64,000 nucleotides of DNA from NCBI GenBank assembly GCA_021927905.1, contig BLLK01000062.1, positions 1,054,001 through 1,118,000 on the forward strand. The letters run 5' to 3'. Positions 10,095 to 22,095 of the stretch are shown here, piece after piece. How positions within the stretch are numbered: the stretch's first letter is position 1; each line of letters begins with the position of its first letter. Source of the DNA: Chaetoceros tenuissimus (lineage: Eukaryota > Bacillariophyta > Thalassiosirophyceae > Chaetocerotales > Chaetocerotaceae). The notes under the pieces were generated by a model, which was not told the DNA's origin, made no database searches, and worked only from the letters and a program-made list of their open reading frames with translations. The position numbers were made by a program, and so were the translations under genes.

Positions 10095-11855
10095 CTAAAG
10101 TTCATCACTTTGTGATGTAGATTGAGACTGAATGAGATTGAATTGTCTAGCTACTAGTTTGGCCACCATTTTTGCCCCAATTGCTGAGATTTCGATGGCT
10201 GAAACAGCTGACTCCATAGCATTGGTATAATAGAGAGCTGCTCCATCTGCATAGGAACTTGCACCATGTCCTCCATCGTAAAGTTTGAATCGTGTAGAGA
10301 ATGATGCTTCTCCTGCTCCATTGAATGCGGGAGTTGCACCACCATTTTTTCCACCCCAGATTTTAACAATATCTATCTTCGCTTCTAATCCAAAAAGCTT
10401 CGTTACAGTGTCTCTCGATAATTCTTCAGAGCTAAAGATTTTGTATACATCGCCTGAAATTTGACCAATTGATGAAATCCCAAGAGATTCCCTACCAGTT
10501 TCAGTAAACAAAATTGACCCCGGAATCTGATCCTTCTCCAAAGAAATCTCTGAATGATTGAGTTTTGCATTTGAAATAATAGTTGTGACTACTTGCGTGT
10601 AAGGTCTCGTAGCACTACTTGGTAAATGAGATCCTAATGCAGCTTTATGGCCATGTTCATTAGCATCCGAATTTTCGCTATCAACCATTTCATTCAATGA
10701 GATAGAATGCAACACAGAAGAGTCAAACATACTACCTTTACCGAGAAAGTTGATACCGCTAAATTGTAATGGTGCAGCTAAAATGACAATATCAAAGGTC
10801 CCTATTGACTTTCCACCACCATCAAATAGTTCTGTACCGGCATCAAAGTTAGATACAAATGTTTTAATCCTTTTCATCTCTTTTCTAATCATACTTTCGC
10901 CATACATATCCTTTTTTCGGCAATAAGTATCGTGTTTCTCTTTTGCCTGGTTATATGCAGATTGCAATAATTTATCATTACCGCCCTTGATTGAGAACAG
11001 CTTTCCCATTGCTGCTGCTGAGTTGACAAGTCCTGCAAGGCCAGTCATTTGAGAGTTGAGTTGATTATTATTGCAAATATTCATTGCTGTATGAAGCTCA
11101 GAACGTAATATGCCTTGTTCCCCAAAGATTCTTTTCCACCAAGATACATGTCTCGACACTCCAAGGTAGTCAAGGTAATCATCATAAGACACACTAGCAG
11201 CGTGACTCAACCCAACAGCTCGCCAAATGTCATTTGGAGAATCGAAGAATGTAGCTTCATGATTAGAATCAAGTAAATCATAAATGAGGTTGAAGGATTC
11301 TAGTGCTTGATTTGTTGCCTTACGCACTTTATATAAATCAATATTGTATCGATATTTGAAAAGAGATATGATTTCATCTGATGCCATATTTGCAGTGTTG
11401 AATGCCCATTTCTTTTCTTTCTCTAGTCCCTGGAAGAGAGCCATACCTTTTCGAAGTTGACTTTTCTCTTCATTAGACAATGCTCGACCAGGAGAATGCG
11501 GTGTATCCTTTTCTAGATTCTCATCACCGGATGTCATTTCATTCACTAACTTATTCCCATCGTAAATAATACTTGCTCCTAATTCAACTATTGTACCATC
11601 TTCTAATACAGAAGACGCAACTCTAGAGCCTTGGTCGTGCACATCATCTGGAGGAGCTTCAAAGATTGTGATATCAAAAAGACATTTTGTGTCATAATCT
11701 GAAAGATACTTTGCTGCGAAGTTACCTGACACTCCTCCACCTATGATAGCAATTTTGATCTGTTCTTCCTTAGATGTAGACTTTGCTTCTTGACAATCAG
11801 CGTAGCAAAGTAAATTTGAAAACGCCAGAATAGATAGTATGGCCACTCTCGTCAT
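10095..11855 (-). CDS. Prenylcysteine oxidase / farnesylcysteine lyase-like flavoprotein
   Basis: FAD-dependent thioether oxidase that frees cysteine from prenylcysteine during turnover of prenylated proteins. 586 residues, single exon, ATG at 11855. A signal peptide is clear (MTRVAILSILAFSNLLCYADC). The Rossmann FAD motif IAIIGGGVSGNFAAKYL follows at ~35, then ITIFEA and the family block VELGASIIYDGNKLVNEM (~92). Downstream are SIKGGNDKLLQS and a C-terminal DGGHGASSYADGAALYYTNAMESAVSAIE, typical of the substrate half. Length is slightly above the ~500 of animal PCYOX1. It probably acts in the secretory or lysosome/vacuole system. It is convergent with the acid phosphatase gene, 50 bp apart. 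Confidence 0.88.
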   Translation of the reverse strand: MTRVAILSILAFSNLLCYADCQEAKSTSKEEQIKIAIIGGGVSGNFAAKYLSDYDTKCLFDITIFEAPPDDVHDQGSRVASSVLEDGTIVELGASIIYDGNKLVNEMTSGDENLEKDTPHSPGRALSNEEKSQLRKGMALFQGLEKEKKWAFNTANMASDEIISLFKYRYNIDLYKVRKATNQALESFNLIYDLLDSNHEATFFDSPNDIWRAVGLSHAASVSYDDYLDYLGVSRHVSWWKRIFGEQGILRSELHTAMNICNNNQLNSQMTGLAGLVNSAAAMGKLFSIKGGNDKLLQSAYNQAKEKHDTYCRKKDMYGESMIRKEMKRIKTFVSNFDAGTELFDGGGKSIGTFDIVILAAPLQFSGINFLGKGSMFDSSVLHSISLNEMVDSENSDANEHGHKAALGSHLPSSATRPYTQVVTTIISNAKLNHSEISLEKDQIPGSILFTETGRESLGISSIGQISGDVYKIFSSEELSRDTVTKLFGLEAKIDIVKIWGGKNGGATPAFNGAGEASFSTRFKLYDGGHGASSYADGAALYYTNAMESAVSAIEISAIGAKMVAKLVARQFNLIQSQSTSQSDEL

Positions 11856-12315
11856 GTCTACAATCTCAGTTCTGTAACTCTTTTCCCTATAGTGAGATCA
11901 GCGGTGATAATGTAGAACAAAGACTACAATATGCGAGTATATCTCAGTGGATATGAAGTGTACTTGATAAGAAGTGGATATATTGAATATGTGATGAGTG
12001 ATGAAATGGATGTCTTGATCTTCTAGTGAAAACAAGATACGGCCCGATTTTGGTGGTCGGCTAGTCGACCTTCTCATGATTTTGACTCCTACTTTATGTC
12101 ATAGTATGATTTCCAAAAAGCCTTCCTCAACAACGCTTCCGAAGCGAGGAGCGGACGAACCAAGCGATAGCGAACACAAAAGCACAAAAGATGCTACACG
12201 AGGCAGAGAGAACAATGTCACTATTTAATCACAACTTTACTACAGTAAATCCGTTTTGCATTTGTGATTAAAAGGGTCATTGAAATTTATCAATCCTACT
12301 ATACACTCTTGAATT
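11856..12315. other. Divergent intergenic region, prenylcysteine oxidase / alpha-SNAP
   Basis: 460 bp without a gene. It contains an AGCGAGGAGCGGACG-like GC-richer patch at ~12145-12165 upstream of alpha-SNAP, and otherwise AT-rich sequence. No repeat or RNA gene recognised. Confidence 0.4.
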
Positions 12316-13322
12316 ATGTCGGCAGTTTCAAAGCAGCAACGCGTGAAAGGAGATACCTTCTTGTCAGAGGCAAAAAGCACGCTTGAAAAAAAGACATGGT
12401 TCTCGTCATCCACAGAACAAAAATACGAAGATGCAGCAGAGTTGTTCCAAAAGGCAGCAAATGCTTACAAGGTTGGAGGGCTTAGTATGGAAGCAGGAGA
12501 TGCATATGCAAAGGCTGCTGATATTTTCCAAAATAAGCTGAAGAATAGTATGGAAGCGACAAAGGCTCTCACTGACTCTGGTAAGTAATTTTTCATATCC
12601 AATCATGAATACATATTATTCATCTTGCTCGTGTCTGACACGAGTTTTCAGGTCATTGCTACAAGGCTGTTGACCCTAAGAAGGCAATTGAGTCATTTCG
12701 TGAGTCTATTTCCATGATGTGCGATGCTGGTCGTCTTAGCCAAGCAGCAAGATTATCCAAAGAAACTGGTGAACTTTTTGAAAACGACGATGCAGAGGGA
12801 AGTGTTGCATTGGCGATTGAATCATACCAGCAAGCAGCTGATCTATATGAAATGGAGCAACAAAATAGTCAATCTAATCAATGTATTGTGAAAGTGGCGG
12901 AACTTTCAAGTGCAGCTCTAGACCCACCTGATTTTTTGCAGGCTGCTCAGCTTTACGAGAAAATGGGAAAGAGTTGTCTCGACTCCAACTTGCTCAAATA
13001 CAATGCAAAAGGATACTTTCTTCAAGCTATTCTCTGTCATTTGGCAAATCAGGATAGTGTAGGAGCTGAAAATGCAATGAGTATGTATTCTTCTCTCGAT
13101 TTTACCTTCAGAGAGAGTAGAGAGGGTAAATTTGCTGAAGAACTAGTTGAATGTGTAAATTCTTTTGACAGCGAAGGCTTTGCAACAGCATGTTTTGAAT
13201 ATGACCGCGTATCAAAATTAGATCCATGGAAGACTACAATTCTACTTTCCGTGAGAAAAGCACTTGATGGAGGAGCAGGAGATGGCGGTCTTGACGACGA
13301 CGATGAAGTCGATCTCACGTAA
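12316..13322 (+). CDS. Alpha-SNAP (soluble NSF attachment protein)
   Basis: Adaptor that recruits NSF to SNARE complexes so they can be disassembled after membrane fusion. Exons 12316-12580 and 12652-13322 (71-nt intron, GTAAGT...TTTTCAG) join as ALTDSG-HCYKAVDPKKAIESF and give 311 residues, near the usual ~290-300. TPR-like alpha-helical hairpins are seen: YEDAAELFQKAANAYKVGG, AGDAYAKAADIF, ALAIESYQQAADLYEME and FLQAAQLYEKMGKSCL. The C-terminus ends in the acidic DDDDEVDLT after AVRKALD-like sequence (SVRKALDGGAGD), matching the conserved tail needed to stimulate NSF. Cytosolic, membrane-associated. Confidence 0.93.
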
Positions 13323-13538
13323 TCAATGTAGTTTGAATACGACTTTACATTACCATCAAAAAAATAATAAACTTGTTAATTATATTTATAAAGGTGGGAG
13401 CTCTTTCTAAATCAAGAAGAAACCATTGAAGTGCCTGTTCGATTTGTTATTTTAAAGATCCCCAATACATTTCATCAAAACATAAATTATTGAAATTTGC
13501 AATATACTTCTCTCCAATATTTCAGAAGATTGTCCATG

Positions 13539-14204
13539 TTACTTATTCAATTGATCAAAAATGCTAACCTGATTCCCACTTGAAGATGGCTTGTTCTCGG
13601 TCGAATTCTGAAGGTATGGATTCTCATTGTAATTGGTGTTGTCCACAGGTGCGCTTGGTACAACGGGAGTAGCTGTTGGTAGTGACGCACTCACGTTTGG
13701 CATAGCCTGCTCTTCATCGTCATTGTACGCACTGATGAAGTATCTCCTTACATGTGGCTTATTGCAACCTCCCCAATGTTCGTTCTCCAACATATATCTG
13801 GACCCATTGACGGAAAATGTAGCACATACAGATGATACATCATCAAAACCACTCCTGACCATATTTCTAACATAGAAATATTGAAATATGAAAAGTGCGA
13901 AGCACGGAATGTAAAACATGATTGGAATAAAAACGTTTCCATCCTTCCAGATTCGAGTTTGAAGAATATTTGCAACCGCAACAAAACCAATCAAACACAC
14001 CCAGGCAAGCGTGCCAAAGATTTGCTGGAATTTCTTGGCTTTTTGTACCTTCATTAGTTTGATATTACATTCAGTACAGAAGCTTTCAAAATTGCGAGGC
14101 AGCGACATGGTCTGTGTCACATCTCTAGAAACTTCAACCTTTTCGCTGTTGAACGAACTTCCTACCCAATCAATGTTGAATTGTCCTTTGATTTCCACTC
14201 GCAT
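13539..14204 (-). CDS. Two-TM membrane protein of unknown family
   Basis: 221 residues, single exon. A short cysteine motif FESFCTECNIKLMK (~41-54) precedes two membrane spans: IFGTLAWVCLIGFVAVANIL and VFIPIMFYIPCFALFIFQYFY (~64-110). After these comes a soluble piece (SVCATFSVNGSRYMLENEHWGGCNKPHVRRYFI), then a Pro/Ser/Asn-rich tail ending SIFDQLNK. I do not recognise the family. The gene is divergent from the Ski2-like helicase gene (430 bp apart) and convergent with alpha-SNAP. Confidence 0.65.
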   Translation of the reverse strand: MRVEIKGQFNIDWVGSSFNSEKVEVSRDVTQTMSLPRNFESFCTECNIKLMKVQKAKKFQQIFGTLAWVCLIGFVAVANILQTRIWKDGNVFIPIMFYIPCFALFIFQYFYVRNMVRSGFDDVSSVCATFSVNGSRYMLENEHWGGCNKPHVRRYFISAYNDDEEQAMPNVSASLPTATPVVPSAPVDNTNYNENPYLQNSTENKPSSSGNQVSIFDQLNK

Positions 14205-14633
14205 CTTCAGTTAGGGTATAAGTTTTATGGTAGAGGAACTATGGACTGTTGTTGTAGTACTTGTACAAGTTGGTACACGATCAAATAATGGAATAGTATT
14301 TCAGTAGTAGTGGTGCCTTTTCTAGAGAAGAAAGTAAAAAGTAAAAAGGTAAAAAGTGTCCTTCAACGTCTTTGACACCTGTCTGATTTTGCAACAATGA
14401 CGAAGAAGAATGAATGGGTTGTAAGTATAAACACGTACGTACGAGTCATCTATCTATTGACGTCCACCACCACAGAAACAAAAAGAAACAATTTCAATTT
14501 ATTGTACAATAGTAGAGGGAAACATCAAGTCCACCAGAACTACATTGTGCGGTACAGCACGCCCATTGTTATAGTCGCATCCATAACGCGAGACGCCTAT
14601 AGATAAAGGTGCCTACTAATACACCACACCACC
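14205..14633. other. Divergent promoter region
   Basis: 429 bp between the two-TM protein gene (minus) and the helicase gene (plus). It contains an AGAAAGTAAAAAGTAAAAAGGTAA-like A-rich run near 14330-14355 and a short open frame (14397-14606) with no protein-like features. No RNA gene recognised. Confidence 0.35.
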
Positions 14634-17600
14634 ATGAGAATAACATCATTCCATTTGCCTGTTTTGGTGTTGAGCGTGGAGTCAGCATATGCTTTCTCCA
14701 CAGTAACCTCGTATATAACATCGAATAATCATAACTTCTTGAGAAAATCCGTGAATCCTAATCATTTATCATATTTGCAAGCAACGACATCAACACAAGA
14801 CTCTTTTGATGCTCAAATTGACCCTAGTGAGGCTTTGGGAAGAGAGAAACTTCAGGAATATTTTGACTTTCCAATTGATGGCTGGCAAGCCCAAGCTGGT
14901 GGTGAAATTCTTTCTGGAAATAATGTCATTGTATGTGCCCCAACAGGAGCCGGGAAAACTGTTGTAGGAGAAATGGCATTACAGCATGCTTTCCATTCCG
15001 ATCCTAATGGAGCAGCAATATATACCACGCCATTGAAAGCCTTGTCGAATCAGAAATTTACAGAGTTGAGAAAACTTTTTGGAGCTGAAAATTGTGGGTT
15101 GTCGACTGGAGATATGTCCATCAACCGCGGAGCTAGAATTATGGTCATGACTACTGAAGTTTATCGAAATATGGCATGGCGAGCAATGGACAGTAGCAAT
15201 GATGATGATCAAGAACATATTTTGTTGGATGATAATTTGAGTCAACGAGGAAGAAATGAGCTGAGTAATGTCAAGGTGGTCGTACTTGATGAATTTCATT
15301 ACATGGGTCAGCGAGGGAGAGGTGGAGTTTGGGAAGAATCGGTTATTACATCTCCCAAACATACACAGATTGTAGGTCTCAGTGCTACTTTACCGAATGC
15401 TGACAAGTTAGCATTGTGGATGGAAAAGGTAACTAATCGTAAGACAACACTTGTTGAAGCAGCTGGGGGGCGTCCAGTTCCACTTCGGTACTTATTTGCT
15501 ACAAGAGATGGATTAGAACCAATGTTTCGCAATGAAGATGCAGGACCAGGTGCACCATTAGGGTTATTGGGGTTGCGTGGGGATGGTTTTCCAGAGAAGA
15601 AACCAAAGAGAAAAGGGAAAAACAAAGATTTATTTGAAGAGGATGTTGAGTCTATACCGAAAGGTCTTGATTTGAATCCGAAGCTAAAATCTTGGCTTCA
15701 GAAAAGAACTGAGAAAGTAAATAGAATGGTTGCAAAAAAGGCCATGCGTTTGGAAAGAGAACGTGATGGGAGAGGTGACTATGGAGCTGCTAGAGGTAGA
15801 AACAAAGACCGAAGTACTTTGAGTCCACGAGAACAAAGAAAAGAAAAAGAAAGACTCTTGAAAAAAGAAATGAGGCAATCGGTGCCATCGCTGCATTTTC
15901 TTTTGAGAAAATTAGACCAGAGAGATCTTTTACCAGCAATATTTTTTCTTTTCAGTAGAGCTGGATGTGACGAGGCAGCGGAAAATGTATGCTATCAAAT
16001 GAAAAAGGGTGCTCAGGTCCTTAGTAAATCTGATGTTTCTAGCGATACGTATGAGGGCAAATCAAGAAGAGGTCGTCAAAGATCTGCAAGGAAGAAAGAT
16101 GCACTTTTAAAAGATACAAAGGGAAGGTCATTCCGGTCAAACAGTAACTACATTGACGAGGATACTTTCAGCAATATCTTTGATAATGTAGACTTTGATG
16201 CAAGTTTGGAAGTTGAAAATCCACTTGAAGAAAGCAGTCTCATTGATTATGCAGAACGTGGATTATTAACTTATGAGAAAGTTAAGGAGGTTGCAGCATT
16301 GGTTGCAGCTTTCAACGAAGAAAATGATGAAATTAAGTTCTCAGATGAACAAATTGACCGCTTTCTTCATGGTGTTGGAAGTCACCATGCTGCCATGATT
16401 CCTCATCACAAAGCTTTTGTGGAGAGATTATTCCGTAATCAGTTGATGAAAGTAATCTTCGCGACAGAAACTTTGGCTGCAGGATTGTAAGTCTTTATTG
16501 TCAATTTTCAATTTACCTTAATTCTTCATATTCACTCAACTTGCCAACGTAGAAATATGCCGGCAAGGACTACAGTCATTTGTTCCTTAGCAAAGAGAGG
16601 TGAAGGAGGAGCAATGAATCCGCTTGATACTGCAAATACACTTCAAATGGCTGGGCGTGCAGGGAGAAGAGGAATGGATACAGATGGAACATGTGTACTA
16701 GTGACAACACCTTTTGAAGGACCAGAAGAAGCTATTGATATACTCATTAGCGAAATTAATCCAGTAGAGTCCCAGTTCAGTCCAGGATACTCTTTAGCCG
16801 TAAATCTTATTGCTCGTGGAGAGGGAAAGCTCGATGTTGCAAAAACTTTAGTACAAAAGAGTTTCTCACAATGGACCAAACAGCAAGTTGAAAGTCAAGT
16901 TCAGACTGCAAAAGAAATACATGGAGAAGAATTCGATGAGATGATTGAAATCGCTGCTCATGAGAAATTTCTTGATGGTTTAAATGCTTCCCTTGACAAA
17001 AACAGGCACAAAAGAATGATTGAGGTACTAGAGGACAAGACTCTATTGAAGAAAGCTTCCAAAAGTTTCACTGGTGTATTACAGATTTTGAATCTGGAAG
17101 AAAGTACCCTATCATATTTACAAAAGGAGCTCGAGCAAATGTCCAACATTGAATCAGTAATGGACGAAGATGGACTTTCATCTCTCTTATCTGAAGATAA
17201 CAAGAATATTGAGGAGGAGATCGCAAGACAAAAACAAAGAATACGCAAATCCCGCGAAGATGTATCTAAACACATCATGACTGCATTGGCAGTGGAAGCT
17301 AACTCCATACTGACCATAGGGTCGTCACCATTTGCTGTCGAAATGCAATCAGCTTTATTTGTCGCAAGGAAATCTGACAAAGAGGTGAACATGAAAGACA
17401 AAATTACTCCATTCGAGCTTACAAGATTCGCCAAGAGTGCAGTCACGATGAACCGCAAGCGAAGAAAGCAAAAGAGTGCAACAAAGGATTCTGGTATTGA
17501 TGGATCTTCTCTCATTGATGTGTTGAATGTTGTTGACGAAGTAGATGATTCTTTAGATGATCTATTAGCTCTAGTAAATGTCCTTGTGGCTTTTGGATGT

Positions 17601-18548
17601 ATTAGAGCAATAGATGACATTGATGTCGAAGATGTTGAGAGTCAGTCCTTTCGAATCACAACTGGAGGAGAAAATGTAGGATTGTTAGGACTTGACAATG
17701 CTTTATGGTTCCTGACAGCGATGGGAGGGGCGTGGGATGTTACTGGAGCATCTGCTGAGCTAGACAAATTCAAGACCGAGATGAACAATATTGGTGTATA
17801 TGATGAAAATTCACTTTTCGATGATGATGCGTTTGATGTTGAGGATGATTACGGTCTATTTGAGAAACCGACATCCAACCAAGAAAGCTCTTCCAGAGAA
17901 GAAGAGAATGAAGAGGAGACCGACACAGTACCGCTTCCCCAAAGAGAGGCAAATGTATTGACAGAGCAGCTTTTGAACCTAACGCCTGCTGAAATAGCAG
18001 GTTATGTTTCGTGCTTGGTTTCTGAGGGAGGGAGAAGGGACGGTAACACATCTGTATTGTCAGCTTTCCAGCAATTGACCCCTTCTCAGCAGAGGGTCGT
18101 TCAAAGTTCACTCCTTGCAGTTGAACGCCTCACTGAAGTACAAAACAAATTCTCCGTCGATGAAAATACTAGCAAAGTAACACTTGAACTAGCAACATGT
18201 GAAGTTGTAACAGCCTGGACTGAAGGATGTTCATGGAACGAAGCACTTGAAATCTCTGGACAAGCTCCTGGAGACCTTATTCGTACTTTACACAGGGCTT
18301 TGGATGCTTTGCGCCAAATTGGAAACCTGCCAGTAAATGCAGTGAGAGCATTGGATGCTGGAAATGGCATTGTTCAGAAAGAAGCCCCTGGTATTCACCC
18401 AGACATTAGACGCATGTGTCGAGAAGCAGCAATCTCCATGGATAGATTCCCAGTTAAGGATCCACTCCAATTCGACGATGAAGATGAAGGTATAGAGGAC
18501 GAGACTGAGAAAGATGTCGACGAGCAGAATGAGAGTACTGAAGAATAA
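14634..18548 (+). CDS. Ski2-like DExH-box RNA helicase, probably plastid-targeted (ISE2-like)
   Basis: 1282 residues from exons 14634-16486 and 16553-18548; the 66-nt intron splits GL-NMPARTTV. Superfamily-2 motifs are seen: Q-like DFPIDGWQAQA, motif I APTGAGKT (~102), Ia TTPLKALSNQK, II LDEFHYMGQRGRGGVWEE (DEFH box), III LSATLPN, V/VI ATETLAAGLNMPARTTV and QMAGRAGRRGMD. A long basic insertion (~320-410) separates the RecA folds. The C-terminal half has Ski2/Mtr4-type helical sequence with coiled-coil and acidic stretches, ending with the DSHCT-like WTEGCSWNEALE...GDLIRTLHRALDAL. The N-terminus is hydrophobic and ends in a YAFST site, like the diatom plastid ASAFAP motif. By analogy with plant ISE2 it would act in plastid RNA maturation or surveillance; the targeting is inferred. 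Confidence 0.9.
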
Positions 18549-18888
18549 TTTGGTTCGATTCAGGATCGCTTTACATTAAAAATAAAAAATCCATCGAATG
18601 CATTTTCAAAAAAATCCCATCCAAACGAAACGTATGACGTATCGTATCTCCACTCATTATTAGCTACTCTGGTGGATAGCTAGATTGTTCAAAAAAATAA
18701 AAAACGTATGTCATACGTACGTACCACACAGTATCAACTCATTCATCCTGCTGCTGGAAGAATGGAAACATCTGGACATCTGTTTGGATTGGATTTTTCT
18801 CACTTTTTTCTTTGTTTCAATTGCTATGAAACATAACATAAAAGCTCTATGAAGAAGAGTTACTTTCCAAACTATTATATTGAGCAGC
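18549..18888. other. Intergenic region with TACG-type palindromes
   Basis: 340 bp between two plus-strand genes. It holds the 3' UTR of the helicase gene and the promoter of the SulP gene. CGTATG-T-CATACG (18705-18717) is a perfect inverted repeat, followed by GTACGTACC; a related ACGTATGACGTATCGTATC lies near 18630. They could be regulator sites; no factor is assigned. Confidence 0.3.
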
Positions 18889-21800
18889 ATGTACAATACT
18901 ATATCAGCAGGGCTCGATAGTTCTGTTGGAAACACGCCACCTTCAGTGCATTCATCACCAGGAAACTTACAGGCAAGAACGCACAGAAAATCAAGGACTT
19001 CATCGTTTGACGGTTTCAGTAATCAATTATCACGGCAATCAAGTGAAGGCTCTCACTCTCATACCCATAGTCATTCAGCAAGTCACCATTCTTCTGCACC
19101 TTTAGATATAAGGTATGGAAGTACAGCTCAAGATCCATATCATGGAAATTCACCATTTGCTGTAAAAATGCAAATGCAAAATCAGGGTTCGGACGAGGAG
19201 ATGCAGCCTTTGAAGTCAACATATTCTTTGAATCATGAAGAGAAGAGTATGAAAGAGAATGGAACAGACAGAGACAGTAAATCGAGTATTTTATTTTACT
19301 TTTTGTATGCGCTGCTTAATACAACGATGAGCGTACCTTCATTGTATGGTTATGCATCTGTAATATTTAACCATGATGCCTTTCAAAGTCACATAGCATC
19401 GTTATCGAAATTGGTAATTTGGTCTTCAGCAGTGCACCAGCTAGTTTTTGTTTTGTTTTCTACATTATCCTTTGCAAAAGCTGAAGTCCAAGATGCTGGG
19501 TTGTTATTTTTATCCTGTATGACGAATCATATTGCTACATCAATTACAGATGAAGGGGGTTCATTGCAAGAAATCCTGTCGACTTCGATTGTAACCTTGG
19601 GGATTGCAACAGCAAGCCTTGGTATTGTCTTGATGTTTTTTGGTAAATTCAATATGGCTCAAGTTGTCTCTTATCTACCATTGCCAGTAGTCGGAGGTTA
19701 TTTAGGTACGTAACTCTCTTGAATGAAATTGAAGTATATCCCACACATCTCAAACTTTCTTCTCCAAAAGCCTTCATTGGTTATTTCTGTGTTATTGCCG
19801 GTGTTGGTCTGTGTATCTCGAAAAGTATGATAGGTGGAGGTTTTGTGAGCGATATGCAACTGTTATCAGATCGACACGCCATTATGTTAGCTACACCTGG
19901 GTTATTAAGTGGTCTATTGATGATGTTGGTTGCCCGATTTGCTCAAAACGATGCTACACTACCTTTGACAATGGCTGCAATTCCAGCTTTATTTTATCTC
20001 ATTCTATATATTATGGGATACTCCTTAGAAGATGCTAGAAATGGACAATGGATTGGAGAAGTTCAACCTACTGCATCATTCTCCTCTCTAATTGAGATGA
20101 TTCAATTTGATTTAATTCGATGGGATCTTGTTTTCAGTACTAGATGCATCAGCGTTTGGGTTGGTATGGTTTTCGTAGTTTCTTTTTCATCGTGCTTAGA
20201 TGTAGCAGCTATTGCTATGGATATGTAAGTGTTGACTTTGTAGAACATCATTTCCTGACTTCGATAACTAGACTAAAAATTCTTGATATTTTCATGAAAG
20301 GGGAGAGCCATTGGATGTGAATAAAGAGCTGATTACTGTTGGCTTATCAAATTTAATAAGTGGTATATCCTTCGGTCAGGTAATCAAACTTTGATTGTAT
20401 CCATTGAAATTTTGAAAAAGCATCCCAACTCATATCTTCTTTCTTAACAGACTGGTTCGTATATTTTTTCACAAACTATATTGACATATCGCACAGGCTA
20501 CTTATCGAGATGGATTGGATTCATGAATGTTTTGATGTTTTTATCTGTTGTCCTCTCAAGTGTGAATTTGTTGGAGGTTGTCCCTCTCTATTTTCTAGGG
20601 TCGACATTGATATTTATTGGTATCGACTTACTCTATGAATGGATCTTTGAAGTATTTCACAAGCTTATTCCTTCAGAGTATGCTGTACTTTTCACAACAT
20701 TTGTAGCCATACAATTTGTCGGGATTGATGGTGGGATCATTTTTGGTGTGATTGTAGCAGTAGTCGAATACGTGGTATCAAATTCTAGACTTTCCTCACT
20801 TCGGAAAGTATCAAAACAATCTCGAGCAGTTTGGCAGCCACATCATCGTAAATTACTCCAGGAAGTTGTTTATGAAAGGCAAAATCCAAAAATTTTGACT
20901 TTGGAAATTAGAGAGACGATCTTCTTTGGTTCATCCCTGAATTTACTATCAAGAATATGCGATGAAATTGGAATCAATGCCTCTGCACACGATATATATG
21001 AATTGAGTATAGCCTCACCTCGTCATTTTAGCAAATCTCCAAACAGTCCTACAGCTTCTTCACTATCATCAATTAAAAGGAACCGTAAAGGCGGCGATGG
21101 CAAAAAACAAGCAAATATAAAAGAACGAAAGCGCCGTCCAAAATATGTTTTGCTTGACTTGTCCCAGGTTCCAAATGTGGATGCATCAGCGGCTCGTAGT
21201 TGCTTCCTTCAGCTTGCTAAAATGTGTCATAAAAATGGTATATTTATGATTGCAACTGGACCGAATACAAGAGTTGACTGGATTCTTCGTTCTCATGATG
21301 TTGCTTATTCTCTAGAAGAAGAAGTGGTCATAAAGAACGAACTCTTGTACCCTCACCGAGGCATTCAGACAAATATTCCAAGTGGAAAAGTCTTACTATT
21401 TGACTCTCTGAATATTGCCTTGGAGCACTGCGAGACAAAGCTTCTGTTTGACCTAGAACAACGAAAATCCAACACAATGTACATTGCTCCAGCCTCTGTC
21501 ATACCACATAGTTCTATGGAGTCTGGACATACGATGAAAACAAAGCTATCGACGATCATTGGAAGAATACTTGGTATAAAAGATGAAAAGGAAAAATCTT
21601 CTCTAAAACTTTTTGACAAGGGTGGGAAATATCAAGTGGAAGAGGCGGAATACTTTTACGGTGATGATGTATACACTGAAAACGAACACTCGGACTCATT
21701 TTATGTTGTATTGACTGGATGTGTTGATATGTGTAGGGATTCAGCTACAGAAAATTTGACTCACTCTGGCCGAAAACTTGCCGACACAAGCAGTACATCT

Positions 21801-22037
21801 TTTGGAGAAGTCATTTCATACATGCAAGTTGGATCTGTATTTGGTTATATTGACTTCTCGTTAGGAAGGAGAAGGCGTATCAACGCGGTCTGTTCCAAAG
21901 ACGATACTGTAGTGGCAAAGTTTACTAAAGATTTTATGAATGAACTAGAAAGGACGGAGCCAGATCTTCATCGTTGCTTGGAAAAGGTCTTGTTGCAGAC
22001 TAGTTTGATAGAGCTTGCAAATCACGATGTAGCATAA
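18889..22037 (+). CDS. SulP-family transporter with STAS and cyclic-nucleotide-binding domains
   Basis: 978 residues from exons 18889-19705, 19771-20224, 20301-20379 and 20451-22037, all with GT-AG ends and continuous frame. The long Ser/His-rich N-terminus (HSHTHSHSASHHSS) is cytosolic. Multiple membrane spans cover ~135-520 (SulP core; SVPSLYGYASVIF, GGYLAFIGYFCVIAGVG, FGQTGSYIFSQTILTYRTG). A STAS region follows (YVLLDLSQVPNVDASAARSC, ~740). The C-terminus has a cyclic-nucleotide-binding-like fold (SFYVVLTGCVDM, SVFGYIDFSLGRRRR). This order matches the fungal vacuolar YGR125W/Vsb1-type group rather than plasma-membrane sulfate carriers. The substrate is therefore uncertain: sulfate, another anion or basic amino acids. 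The ATG at 18889 is the first in frame. Confidence 0.87.
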
Positions 22038-22095
22038 TCAAGATAGAAGTAGGGAAGAACATATGTAATGTTAGTATCTATTCTTCTATATTTTC

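Noticed and set aside
14397-14606. 69-codon open frame in the helicase upstream region
   Set aside because: Low-complexity Thr/Asn/Arg-rich composition, in a divergent promoter; no supporting features.
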